Assembly (NCBI GenBank): GCA_026986725.1
Contig: JALSOA010000018.1
Coordinates: 1 to 60,515, forward strand
Reading direction: 5' to 3'
Source: Acidobacteriota bacterium
Lineage (GTDB): Bacteria; Acidobacteriota; Holophagae; Thermotomaculales; Thermotomaculaceae
Length of the DNA stretch: 60,515 nt
Made by a program: the position numbers and the translations under genes. Below, piece by piece: positions 26,155-34,489 of the stretch (positions are counted from its first letter, which is position 1; each line of letters opens with the position of its first letter). The notes under the pieces were generated by a model that was given only the letters and a program-made list of their open reading frames with translations, did not search any database and was not told where the DNA came from.

Positions 26155-28227
26155 CTATACCTCCATTTGATTTAATTTGCTTTCTATTTCACTTATTTCC
26201 TTTAAAATTCTCTTTCTTTCCTCTTCCTCACAGACAGGGCAGTACTCGTGCTCTCCCTTAATATAACCGTGCTTCGGGCAGGTTGAGAATGTGGGGGTTA
26301 TGGTCAGGTAGGGCAGTCGGAAGTTTTCAAGCGCCCTTTTCACTATCTTTTTGCATGCATTTGAGGATGACACCCTCTCGCCAAGGTAAAGGTGCAGGAC
26401 AGTCCCCCCTGTGTACAGGGTCTGCAATTCATCCTGCAACTTCAAAGCAAGGAAAGGGTCGTCGGTAAAACCAACAGGTAATTGAGTTGAGTTTGTGTAA
26501 TATGGGGCATCTTCTGTCCCTGCCTGAATAATGTCAGAAAACCTTTTTTTATCCTCTTTTGCAAACCTGTATGTTGTGCCCTCAGCAGGGGTTGCTTCAA
26601 GGTTGTAAAGGTGGCCTGTCTCCTCCTGAAACTGAACAAGTTTCTCCCTCATGTGTAATAAAACATCCTTTGCAAAGTTTCTTCCAAACGAGTCTGTTAT
26701 ATCGTGCCTGTCATCAGTGAAATTCCTTATCGCCTCATTCATTCCGTTTAAGCCTATTGTTGAAAAGTGGTTTCTCAATCCACCTAAATACCTTTTCGTG
26801 TAGGGGAAAAGCCCTTCATCAAGCAATCTTGATATGGTTTTTCTCTTCTTTTCAAGGCTTACCTTTGCCAGTTCCATCAAATAATCAAGCTTCTTCAAAA
26901 AACCATCATAATCGTTTTTGTATAAATATCCAAGCCTTGCCATATTTATGGTAACAACCCCAATTGAGCCTGTTTGCTCTGCAGAGCCGAAAAGCCCGTT
27001 TCCCCTCTTCAATAACTCCCTTAAATCAAGCTGTAGCCTGCAGCACATACTCCTTATCATTCCCGGCTTTAAATCGGAGTTTATAAAGTTCTGAAAGTAC
27101 GGCAAGCCGTACTTCGCAGTCATTTCAAACAAAAGCTCAGTGTTGGGATGCTCCCAGTCAAAGTCATTCGTTATATTGTATGTCGGTATTGGAAAGGTGA
27201 AAACCCTTCCCTTTGCATCCCCGTTTATCATAACCTCCATGTACGCCCTGTTTATCAGATCCATCTCTTTTTGAAGTTCACCATAGGTGAAGTCCATCTC
27301 TTTCCCGCCTACAATAGGGTACTGGTCTTTTAAATCTTCAGGGCAAACCCAGTCAAAGGTGAGGTTTGTGAATGGAGTCTGGCTTCCCCACCTTGAGGGA
27401 ACATTTAGGTTGTATATAAACCCCTCGATCTCCTGATAGATCTCCCTGTAACTCAATCTGTCTTTTCTAACAAATGGTGCAAGGTAGGTGTCAAAGGAAG
27501 AAAACGCCTGAGCACCTGCCCATTCGTTTTGAAGGGTGCCGAGAAAGTTTACCATCTGGCCAAGTGCAGCGCCAAGGTGTTTCGGTGGGTTTGATTCAAT
27601 CTTGCCGGGCACACCGTTGAACCCTTCTATCAGCAATTGCTTCAAAGACCAGCCTGCACAGTAACCTGAAAGCATATCAAGGTCATGTATGTGGTAATCA
27701 CCCTCAATGTGGGCTTTTCCAACCTCTTCAGGGTAAATTTTGTTAAGCCAGTAGTTTGCAATCACCTTTCCTGCAGTGTTGAGTATTAACCCTCCAAGAG
27801 AATACCCCTGGTTTGCATTTGCATTAACCCTCCAATCACTTTTTTCAACATACTCCGTAACCGTTGAAATTGCCTCAACAAGGGCTTTTTTAGCCTCTCT
27901 TGCCTCTCTTCTCTTCTCTCTGTACTTTATGTATCTCCTTGCAGTATCTATATAGCCTGCCATAACAAGGGCTTCTTCAACAAGGTCCTGAACATCTTCA
28001 ATAGTCGGGATAGAGCCCTGAAACCTGTAATTTACCATTCTAACAACCATAGAGGTTATCCTGTTAGCCTCAACCTCTGAAAACTCCCCGGATGCTTTGC
28101 CTGCCTTCAATACGGCATTCAGTATTCTTAAATCGTCAAACTTTACTCTCTCCCCCTGCCTGTTGGTGATTTCCTGAACAGGCTTATACTTCAAAAACAT
28201 ATCGATTTCCCGCTCTTTTTTCTTCAT
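26155..28227 (-). CDS. nrdD: Class III anaerobic ribonucleoside-triphosphate reductase, catalytic chain without the glycyl-radical end
   Basis: Reduces ribonucleoside triphosphates to deoxyribonucleotides in the absence of oxygen. From the ATG at 28227 (GAGGT seven bases upstream) it is 690 residues. An N-terminal ATP-cone covers about residues 5-95 (VKFDDLRILNAVLKA, GYIDTARRYIKYR). The barrel carries HIHDLDML, the active-site Cys pair in RSMCCRLQLDL, and the zinc segment CPKHGYIKGEHEYCPVC near the end. It stops about 25 residues after the zinc motif with an in-frame TAG, where ordinary NrdD would continue into the RVxGY glycyl-radical end. That part is the following 65-residue gene. Class III RNR is inactivated by oxygen. 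Confidence 0.94.
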   Translation of the reverse strand: MKKKEREIDMFLKYKPVQEITNRQGERVKFDDLRILNAVLKAGKASGEFSEVEANRITSMVVRMVNYRFQGSIPTIEDVQDLVEEALVMAGYIDTARRYIKYREKRREAREAKKALVEAISTVTEYVEKSDWRVNANANQGYSLGGLILNTAGKVIANYWLNKIYPEEVGKAHIEGDYHIHDLDMLSGYCAGWSLKQLLIEGFNGVPGKIESNPPKHLGAALGQMVNFLGTLQNEWAGAQAFSSFDTYLAPFVRKDRLSYREIYQEIEGFIYNLNVPSRWGSQTPFTNLTFDWVCPEDLKDQYPIVGGKEMDFTYGELQKEMDLINRAYMEVMINGDAKGRVFTFPIPTYNITNDFDWEHPNTELLFEMTAKYGLPYFQNFINSDLKPGMIRSMCCRLQLDLRELLKRGNGLFGSAEQTGSIGVVTINMARLGYLYKNDYDGFLKKLDYLMELAKVSLEKKRKTISRLLDEGLFPYTKRYLGGLRNHFSTIGLNGMNEAIRNFTDDRHDITDSFGRNFAKDVLLHMREKLVQFQEETGHLYNLEATPAEGTTYRFAKEDKKRFSDIIQAGTEDAPYYTNSTQLPVGFTDDPFLALKLQDELQTLYTGGTVLHLYLGERVSSSNACKKIVKRALENFRLPYLTITPTFSTCPKHGYIKGEHEYCPVCEEEERKRILKEISEIESKLNQMEV

Positions 28228-28257
28228 CTGGTTCACCTCTTTAAATTTCATTCTTTG

Positions 28258-28273
28258 TAACATTATATTGTGT
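28258..28273 (-). promoter_or_regulatory. NrdR box 1 (overlaps the -10)
   Basis: On the minus strand the sequence reads ACACAATATAATGTTA and matches the 16-base NrdR consensus at about 13 of 16 positions. It covers the -10 hexamer of the nrdD promoter. NrdR represses ribonucleotide reductase operons in response to nucleotide pools, as established for many bacteria. Confidence 0.6.
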
Positions 28274-28290
28274 CAGTATATTAAAGTCAA
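28262..28290 (-). promoter_or_regulatory. Sigma-70 promoter of the nrdD operon
   Basis: On the minus strand the -35 TTGACT (28285-28290) and the -10 TATAAT (28262-28267) are separated by exactly 17 bases. This is the best match to consensus in the window. It lies 35 bases before the ATG at 28227, giving a predicted start near 28255. Confidence 0.75.
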
Positions 28291-28305
28291 CACAAAATAT
28301 TGGGT
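28290..28305 (-). promoter_or_regulatory. NrdR box 2 (abuts the -35)
   Basis: On the plus strand ACACAAAATATTGGGT matches the NrdR consensus at about 14 of 16 positions. Its start is 32 bases from the start of box 1, three helical turns, the usual phasing of tandem NrdR boxes. It ends at the -35. The nrdR gene is not in the window. Confidence 0.6.
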
Positions 28306-28390
28306 TTCAGGATAAAGTTAAATTGTTTTTACAATGGGGGAAAACCGCATAATTTTAAAAAGTACAGGCGATTGTTTAGAAACTTTGCTC

Positions 28391-28414
28391 AAAAAAAGGG
28401 GGCATAAGCCCCTT
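28391..28414 (-). terminator. Rho-independent terminator of the 28418-30268 gene
   Basis: On the minus strand GGGGC-TTAT-GCCCC is followed by a seven-base T run, starting immediately after the TAA stop. The stem is short but GC-rich in an AT-rich setting. Confidence 0.7.
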
Positions 28415-28417
28415 AAT

Positions 28418-30268
28418 TTAATATTGCAAACTGTTTGAAAACGATATCTGTTTAAGTATCAATTTCGTTATAATTTCAGGGTACCAGAGGTACTGCCTCT
28501 GTGTTGCTGCCACATAGTAACAGTACCAGCCCTTTATTGCACCATAAACTTTGTATGGATAACTTTGTTTAAAGAATGAATAATCGTATGGAATATTGTT
28601 GGAATCCAACCATACAAGATACATATCAGAGTTTCTACAACCTTCTTCCTTTGATCTTCCATTGTAGGGAGTTACAATCACCTGAAGTGTTGGATGACCG
28701 TTAATGTTTTTAGTATTGAATACAATTGCTTTTGAACAAAATGGTGCAAATGCATTGAGATCTGTTACCACTGCATTTGAAAAATCATGGTCGCTTTTCG
28801 ATATTGTAACAAGGTATAAGTGTAATTGTCTCCATCCGCCAACAACTGGAGTCTCTTTCCCAACGACAAGATAAATGTGGTCTTCATTTCCTATAAACAT
28901 TCCAAGGATTTGATGGTGCACACCATCGCTATCCGGCAATGGAGATGGCCCGTATATTTTCTTTGCCAGACTCCCGTCAGTATTCAATAGAACAACCTGC
29001 AATTTGTTTTCGAAATATGCAAATGAATAGGCAAGCAACTTGTTATTTGAAGTATCGGTAAAAACCTGAGCGGCACCATATTCAGCAGTCTCTGTAACGC
29101 CGTCTATCGAATCAATTATATTGCCTCCTGTGTCAAGTATTACAGTTTTCCCCGAATTTGTTTCTCTATCCATGAAACAGGCCAAAATTGAATTATCTAT
29201 CCCTGCACAGATAATTTTATAGTCCATTGGATTAAAACTGGAAGATGGAGCCTGACCGACTGTTTTTTCCCATTCAATCGTATTTTGTGAGGATAGTTTT
29301 GCCACAATAAATGATGTCCCTCTAACTCCCGAAATAAAAACATCATTTCCAATTGCAACCATATCACCTAAATAATCAAGAGTAAAATCTTCAATAGGAT
29401 TGGCGAAAAAACTGTCTGAAACCACATTCTTATCAAAGGTCACATGGAAAATAGTATTTAAACGTTCTATGCGAATAAGTACATGGAATTTATAATCCTC
29501 TGTCTGTACAATATTTGAAAATTCACAATCCTGATAGTACCAGTACTCTTCATGCCCCCAGCAGTCGGGCTCATTTTTTGGTTTCGTGAATAAAAGTTTA
29601 TCGTTCTCCTTGCCCGATATAACAACACCTGATAAAGCCGGGATAGATGTTACAACTCTGACAAAATCTATATCTTTGAAAGATTCAACTTCAAAGAAAT
29701 TGTCAAAGTAATCGACTATCTTTTGATGGGGCTGCATTTCTATTGTCTTGTGAACAAACACATCTCTGTTTTTTCCATAAGCATACAAGTCTACTAAAAC
29801 ACTTTTATTCAGAGTGTTCCAGAGCGCAAAACCACTCCATGTCAGTTTATCGTAGTAATTTGAAAGGGTTAATATCAGGTATTTAGATAACTTTGTATCA
29901 GGGGAAAACTCTGCAGTTCCTCCCCCAAGGTCATCCCTCGCTATGTAACTTAATCTCACCCTTAAAGATCCGACACTGCAAATAACCTTCCCTGCAATAG
30001 CACCAATTTCTCTTAAAGGTATCTTCTTTGTCTCTTGCGCAGAAATATTATATTCCTTTTTTAAAACAAGAGAACCATTACTGTCATAAAAGTAGCCTGT
30101 TGCCTTTATACTTCTGCTTTCTGTGTTATCAAGAATAAGATAGGTCTCCCATGCATCCGAGCCTGTGTGAATGTGGGGAAGGTAATAGGTTGTGGCAAAT
30201 AGATAGAAACAGGAGAAAAGTGAGAAAAAACAAACAAAAAGGGTTGTTTTCAGTACATTTTTATTCAT
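28418..30268 (-). CDS. Secreted protein with two copies of an IPHI-W surface repeat domain, function unknown
   Basis: A 616-residue protein with a signal peptide (about residues 1-25, ending LFATTYY). Residues 27-230 contain two related modules of roughly 100 residues (YYLPHIHTGSDAWETYLILDN and YLILTLSNYYDKLTWSGFALWN). They share the IPHI...W...N pattern with the C-terminal part of the SBBP gene at the other end of the window. The rest (about 240-616) alternates beta-like stretches with Trp/Tyr and resembles a beta-propeller or lectin-like sensor region, but was not assigned. No catalytic motif was seen. The ATG follows GGGAGGTGA, a strong site. A CRP-like site lies upstream and a terminator directly downstream, so it is monocistronic. 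Confidence 0.75.
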   Translation of the reverse strand: MNKNVLKTTLFVCFFSLFSCFYLFATTYYLPHIHTGSDAWETYLILDNTESRSIKATGYFYDSNGSLVLKKEYNISAQETKKIPLREIGAIAGKVICSVGSLRVRLSYIARDDLGGGTAEFSPDTKLSKYLILTLSNYYDKLTWSGFALWNTLNKSVLVDLYAYGKNRDVFVHKTIEMQPHQKIVDYFDNFFEVESFKDIDFVRVVTSIPALSGVVISGKENDKLLFTKPKNEPDCWGHEEYWYYQDCEFSNIVQTEDYKFHVLIRIERLNTIFHVTFDKNVVSDSFFANPIEDFTLDYLGDMVAIGNDVFISGVRGTSFIVAKLSSQNTIEWEKTVGQAPSSSFNPMDYKIICAGIDNSILACFMDRETNSGKTVILDTGGNIIDSIDGVTETAEYGAAQVFTDTSNNKLLAYSFAYFENKLQVVLLNTDGSLAKKIYGPSPLPDSDGVHHQILGMFIGNEDHIYLVVGKETPVVGGWRQLHLYLVTISKSDHDFSNAVVTDLNAFAPFCSKAIVFNTKNINGHPTLQVIVTPYNGRSKEEGCRNSDMYLVWLDSNNIPYDYSFFKQSYPYKVYGAIKGWYCYYVAATQRQYLWYPEIITKLILKQISFSNSLQY

Positions 30269-30306
30269 ACTTCACCTCCCTTTTGCAGTTGTTTTGATGA
30301 ATTTTA

Positions 30307-30312
30307 ATTATA
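30307..30312 (-). promoter_or_regulatory. Candidate -10 of the 28418-30268 gene
   Basis: TATAAT on the minus strand, 39 bases before the ATG at 30268. No consensus -35 lies 16-18 bases upstream, which would fit an activator-dependent promoter; the CRP-like site is further upstream. Confidence 0.45.
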
Positions 30313-30338
30313 ATTTAATCCTGCTTGAACACTTTTTC

Positions 30339-30354
30339 TGTGATAACGCTCACT
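30339..30354. promoter_or_regulatory. CRP-like palindromic site
   Basis: TGTGATAACGCTCACT matches the TGTGA-N6-TCACA consensus at nine of ten positions. Its centre is about 46 bases upstream of the start predicted from the -10 at 30307-30312, near the usual class II activator position. It lies in the 233-base gap between surE and the secreted-protein gene; the rest of that gap shows no other recognisable feature. Confidence 0.5.
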
Positions 30355-30501
30355 TTTGCTTAAATTTTATCCTGATACCGAATAATCAATTATGCAAGGG
30401 AATTTTTTAAAAAACAAACCATAAAAAATGAGTGTAATCCAAGACAGTTTATAAAATCAATATCAATTTGAGTACAATAAAAACAGATAGCCCGGTGAAT
30501 T

Positions 30502-31233
30502 CTAAAAATCAAAAATTTCTTTCAAGAAAGTGTAATCAGTTATGTCCGTTTTTAAGGGGGTAATTGAAACATAACCAGATTTGACCGCATTTATGTCAGA
30601 GTTTTTTCCTCCATTCCAGACAGGAGGCACTCCACCTATCCAGTAACTTTTAATTCCTCTCGGGTCAACACACTCAACAACATTGCCCGGGTATAGCCTT
30701 GATGATAGAGAGGTTAACTTCACACCCTTAATGTCGCAATCAGGGTAGTTTATGTTTAGCAAAAAGGGATTATTTAGTTGCAAAGATTCAAGTTTTTTTA
30801 ACAGTTCAACAAAGTGAGATGCAATTCTTTCAACATTTTCAAAGTTTTTAGTTGATACAGCAATGCTGTTTACCCCGTGAAAGAGCCCTTCCATTGCACC
30901 TGCAACAGTGGCTGAGTAAAACACATCCTCCCCCATATTGTACCCGCAGTTTATACCGGATATCACATAGTCAATCTTCTTTCCTTTTAAGAAATAGAAA
31001 AGGGCAAGGTATGTGCAATCGGCAGGGGTGCCGTCAACAATGTGGTAATTTGTTTCAATCTCCTTAACATGGAGAGGCTTTGAAAGGGTTAACGCATGAG
31101 AGCATGCCGACATCTCCTGATGAGGGACAAAAACATAAACATTGTATCCCCTGTCTTTAAGTGAATTCTTTAAAGAAATGACCCCTTTAGAGAAAGGGCC
31201 GTCATCGTTTACCAGAACTATTGTTTTACCCAT
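30502..31233 (-). CDS. surE: 5'/3'-nucleotidase SurE
   Basis: Metal-dependent nucleotidase that removes phosphate from nucleoside 5'- and 3'-monophosphates, implicated in stress survival and stationary phase. The 243 residues show VLVNDDGPFSKG (Asp10, Asp11 metal ligands), SACSHALTLSKPL, GTPADCTYLAL, and SGINCGYNMGEDVFYSATVAGAMEG, the hallmark SurE blocks. The ATG at 31233 overlaps the stop of the SpoIID gene by one base (TAATG). It is the last gene of the block running down from the upstream SPOR-SpoIID gene. Confidence 0.94.
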   Translation of the reverse strand: MGKTIVLVNDDGPFSKGVISLKNSLKDRGYNVYVFVPHQEMSACSHALTLSKPLHVKEIETNYHIVDGTPADCTYLALFYFLKGKKIDYVISGINCGYNMGEDVFYSATVAGAMEGLFHGVNSIAVSTKNFENVERIASHFVELLKKLESLQLNNPFLLNINYPDCDIKGVKLTSLSSRLYPGNVVECVDPRGIKSYWIGGVPPVWNGGKNSDINAVKSGYVSITPLKTDITDYTFLKEIFDF

Positions 31234-33251
31234 TACTCAACCTCTTTTATCTCAACCCCTGTGTAGTAGTGCTTCAATATTTTTTTATAGTCCCACCCTT
31301 TGGTGGCAAGGCCAAATGCCCCAATCTGGCACATTCCAACCCCGTGCCCCCAGGCATTGCCAACAAGGTAAACCCCTTTCAGTTTTCCATCTTCATCGTA
31401 CCTTTTGTATAGTTCAAACTTGTTCTCTTTAACCCCGAAAAACCATCTCACCTTTAAGCCTCTATAAACCCTTGAGTATTTTTCGCTTTTAACCCTGATT
31501 TTAACAACCCTGCCTGTGTCTGTTTTTTCTATTACCTCTATATCTGTTATGGGTTTTTCAAAACCAAACCCCTTCGCCCTGACATTCAATTCATCTATGG
31601 TAAGAAAAGAGTACCACACATAATTACTTAAAAATGAATCAGTTATCCCCTGCTGTGATTCCGGAGTCACGATGGTTACTGCAAGAGGGATATGATTTTC
31701 ATTGTAGATAACCCTGATTCTGTCTCCAACGCGTATAGTGGCAATCGGGACTGACAACTCAACATTTCCCTGATTTAAGAATATAAATTCAGGGTTTTCA
31801 AGACCAAAGAGAAAATCTTTATCAACTATCATAAAATCAAGTGAATAATTGTCAATCTTTTCAAAGTGTTTCAAAACAGAGTACCCAATTGCAATTACAT
31901 CTATTTTCTTTGCATTAATTTCGGGCAGATCCTGATTTATCAATCCACTTTCAAACAGAGGTTTCAGGGAACTGGTATTAAATATCTGTAAAGAGAGGTA
32001 CTCCCCAATGTCATTTAACTTTGAAGAGGAAAGGGGAACATCTTTAACCTCAATTCCAAGATAATTTAAAATTCTGTCCAGGTATGCTTTGGCAAAACCT
32101 TTCCCCCAGTAACCGTTTATCTCATCCAGTTCATTTTCGCTTAAAAGCCCTCTGGACATCAAAACTGCAATTGCAAGATAAGGCCTTGAAATATACGGTG
32201 TTGATATTGAATTAATTACTCTGGTTGCTGATATGGTTTTATGAGGAAAACTCCCCTCTCCGTCACACTTTACACCTTTAAGGTAAGGTACAGGTTTCCC
32301 ACCAAAGATCCTGTTAAAATCCTCAGTATGGCCACCACAATAGGCTGTAAACATGGCGTTTATGGGTTTTCCATTGTAAAGGATCACCTCACCCATTGTG
32401 TCATCCACCGCTTCACTTGAGAGATCCCTCTCAGCATCAAGTCCTTTATAAACCTGACAGCTCTGAGTGGCACAAATATCAAACCCCATTCCCTTAAACT
32501 GGTTCAGATTATAGTAAACATAGGTTCTTGCAGCAACCGCCTGAGCCTTTAATGCCTCTATATTGGGGTAAAGTCTGGGGCTCATCTCTGCAGGAACCAC
32601 CCCTTTTAGATAATTCTCAATATCCAGAATATTAACAACATTCATTCTTCCATTGTGAGGGATTATCTCTATTGACCCCCTGTATCTCGACCCATTTACC
32701 TTTATGGGAGAAGCGGACTTTAAATTTATTGCTGAATGGGACACAAATCTTTTGTTGTATTCACTGTCTATAAGGTAAATTCTATCCCTCCTGCTGTTTT
32801 TGCTTTGTGAAACAATAAAAACATCAGGGAAGCCACTCATCTTCAGGGTATCCCTTATTGCACTTGCTTCTGCCAGTTTATCAAACGGGCCCAACCTGAC
32901 AAGATAGAGTCCTCTTCTCTTTTTAACAACAATATCAAGGTCTGTTACAGCAGAAACCTTTTTCTTACAGTTTTTAACAGAAGACAATTTCTTAAATGCA
33001 CCCACCTGAACAAACCACCCGCTCCTGTGATCTCTGTAATTTCCCCTTTTAATCCAGAAAAAACAACCTGATCTTGCAGGTATGACCTTTATTCTCCTTC
33101 CACTTTTGTAAACATATATGGTAGAGGGAGAATACACCGACACCCTTTTTTGTCTCAAAAAAATACCAACCCTTATGGTTTTAGAAAAAACAAATATCGA
33201 CAACAGAAAAATTACACTGAAAAAAAAATATCTATAAAAAGATCCCATCAA
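31233..33251 (-). CDS. SPOR-SpoIID fusion protein, periplasmic
   Basis: The 672-residue exported protein starts with a signal peptide or anchor (about 5-24). Residues about 75-150 resemble a SPOR domain (WFVQVGAFKKLS, LYLVRLGPFDKLAEA), which binds peptidoglycan lacking stem peptides at division sites. From about 200 it is SpoIID/LytB-like: LDIENYLKGVVPAEMSP, EALKAQAVAARTYVYYN, FTAYCGGHTEDF, and the C-terminal GHGVGMCQIGAFGLATKGWDYKKILKHYY. SpoIID is a lytic transglycosylase in sporulation; similar domains occur in non-sporulating bacteria. A roughly 200-residue insert separates the two conserved halves. DUF2007 overlaps its start. Confidence 0.88.
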   Translation of the reverse strand: MMGSFYRYFFFSVIFLLSIFVFSKTIRVGIFLRQKRVSVYSPSTIYVYKSGRRIKVIPARSGCFFWIKRGNYRDHRSGWFVQVGAFKKLSSVKNCKKKVSAVTDLDIVVKKRRGLYLVRLGPFDKLAEASAIRDTLKMSGFPDVFIVSQSKNSRRDRIYLIDSEYNKRFVSHSAINLKSASPIKVNGSRYRGSIEIIPHNGRMNVVNILDIENYLKGVVPAEMSPRLYPNIEALKAQAVAARTYVYYNLNQFKGMGFDICATQSCQVYKGLDAERDLSSEAVDDTMGEVILYNGKPINAMFTAYCGGHTEDFNRIFGGKPVPYLKGVKCDGEGSFPHKTISATRVINSISTPYISRPYLAIAVLMSRGLLSENELDEINGYWGKGFAKAYLDRILNYLGIEVKDVPLSSSKLNDIGEYLSLQIFNTSSLKPLFESGLINQDLPEINAKKIDVIAIGYSVLKHFEKIDNYSLDFMIVDKDFLFGLENPEFIFLNQGNVELSVPIATIRVGDRIRVIYNENHIPLAVTIVTPESQQGITDSFLSNYVWYSFLTIDELNVRAKGFGFEKPITDIEVIEKTDTGRVVKIRVKSEKYSRVYRGLKVRWFFGVKENKFELYKRYDEDGKLKGVYLVGNAWGHGVGMCQIGAFGLATKGWDYKKILKHYYTGVEIKEVE

Positions 33252-33469
33252 TTGTTCTTCTCGTACTCCTCTATTATTGCCTTCGCCTTTTCAAAATCTT
33301 CCCGTTTTACAACAACCTTGTAAACTGCAAGGTCACCAAATGTTTCAGGTATCATCTGCGTTCCTTTATCCTCAACATAAGCCTCAATACCACCTGTTTC
33401 AAGAAGACCTTTTACAATCTCTGCCTCATCCTTCCTTGAGTACCTTGCAATTTCAATGAAATCAGCCAT
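33248..33469 (-). CDS. DUF2007-type putative signal-transducing protein
   Basis: A 73-residue cytoplasmic protein with the DUF2007 pattern: FIEIARYSRKDEAEIVKGLLETGGIEAYVEDKG followed by the beta-alpha-beta end VYKVVVKREDFEKAKAIIEEYE. The fold resembles a PII-like ferredoxin domain; the biological role is unknown. The stop overlaps the SpoIID-fusion start by four bases (33248-33251), so coupling is likely. It is part of the tolQ-tolR to surE block. Confidence 0.85.
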   Translation of the reverse strand: MADFIEIARYSRKDEAEIVKGLLETGGIEAYVEDKGTQMIPETFGDLAVYKVVVKREDFEKAKAIIEEYEKNN

Positions 33470-33481
33470 AATTTCCTCCCG

Positions 33482-33892
33482 TTATTTTGCATTTCCGGCA
33501 ACCATAAGGCCTTTTGCTCCTGCCTGCCTTGCTGCATCCATCGCTCGATAGACCCGTTCGTATAGAGCACCTTTATCAGCCTTTATAATTACTTCTTTCT
33601 TTTCACTTAAGTTTAACTCCCTCTTTATCTCTGCACTTAACTTTTCTGCTTTAACCATTTTCTTACCAATATAATAATCGCCATTTCTGGTTATGTAAAC
33701 AGTAACATTTTTCTGTTTCACTTTTGTGCTTTTTACCTTAGAAGTGGGAAGGGTTAACGGAAGCCCAACCTCCTCTTTAAATGTGGTTGAAACTGCGAAG
33801 AACAGAAGAAGTATAAAGACCACATCTATCAGTGGAGATATGTCTATCAAAACTTTTGTGGATCTTCTTGAATTGGGTTCTTTGAAGTTCAT
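33482..33892 (-). CDS. ExbD/TolR-family biopolymer transport protein
   Basis: A 136-residue single-pass membrane protein with a short cytoplasmic start (RRSTK), the membrane helix LIDISPLIDVVFILLLFFAVS carrying the functionally important Asp23, and a periplasmic domain (YVTIKADKGALYERVYRAMDAARQAGAKG-like). With the ExbB/TolQ-like protein it should form a proton-driven energising complex at the inner membrane. No TolA, TonB, TolB or Pal gene is adjacent, so Tol-like versus Exb-like use is undetermined. It overlaps the upstream tolQ-type gene by four bases. Confidence 0.9.
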   Translation of the reverse strand: MNFKEPNSRRSTKVLIDISPLIDVVFILLLFFAVSTTFKEEVGLPLTLPTSKVKSTKVKQKNVTVYITRNGDYYIGKKMVKAEKLSAEIKRELNLSEKKEVIIKADKGALYERVYRAMDAARQAGAKGLMVAGNAK

Positions 33893-34488
33893 TTCAAATT
33901 TTTAAACAACAAAAAGGTCTGGGTTTCAAGTTCAATAATAATGTTTTCAACCTTATCGGAAAAAATATTGTAAAAGATTAAAAATGGAATTGCAATACTG
34001 AGACCCGCTGCAGTGGTTATCAAAGCCTCCGAAATGCCTTTAGCAAGGAGATCAGCATGTCCAAGCCCCTTTGCGGAGATTACAGCAAAAACCTTTATCA
34101 TACCTGTAACTGTTCCAAGAAGACCCAGAAGTGGTTCAATTGAAACTATGGTTGACAGGGTTGAGAGGTTTTTTTCAAGCATTTTGGTCGATTTTTTGCC
34201 AACCGTTTCGATAAGCTCTTTCAATTGCTCTTCTGGAAGGTGCCTGTTTTCGATTGCTTCAATCAGAATTGGTTTAACCACAGTATTTGCTTTCCTGCTA
34301 ACAAATCCCAGTGCTTCCTCAAACTTCCCCTGAGATAGCAAAAATCTTACTTTTTCAAAAAGTTCATTGTTGACAATTCTGTAATACCTCAAATTGAAAA
34401 ACCTTTCAATAATTATTGCAAGGCCAAGAATGAAACCCCCAATAATGGGAATCATTAATGGACCACCCTTTGACAGAAACTGATACAT
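33889..34488 (-). CDS. MotA/TolQ/ExbB proton-channel family protein
   Basis: A 199-residue protein with three hydrophobic segments (about 12-28, 108-134 and 155-180) and the family blocks LSTLSTIVSIEPLLGLLGTVTGMI and GISEALITTAAGLSIAIPFLIFYN. It is the ion-channel partner of the TolR/ExbD-type protein encoded next. The length matches ExbB/TolQ. The ATG at 34488 lies one base after the stop of guaB. The pair sits upstream of envelope genes (DUF2007, SPOR-SpoIID), so use in cell division or outer-membrane integrity is inferred. Confidence 0.92.
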   Translation of the reverse strand: MYQFLSKGGPLMIPIIGGFILGLAIIIERFFNLRYYRIVNNELFEKVRFLLSQGKFEEALGFVSRKANTVVKPILIEAIENRHLPEEQLKELIETVGKKSTKMLEKNLSTLSTIVSIEPLLGLLGTVTGMIKVFAVISAKGLGHADLLAKGISEALITTAAGLSIAIPFLIFYNIFSDKVENIIIELETQTFLLFKNLK

Positions 34489-34489
34489 C

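Noticed and set aside
26152-26157. Amber read-through or pyrrolysine at the nrdD TAG
   Set aside because: A perfect GGAGGT site directly precedes the ATG after TAG, which favours separate translation. No pyl gene or downstream stem is visible. Kept only as an alternative to test.
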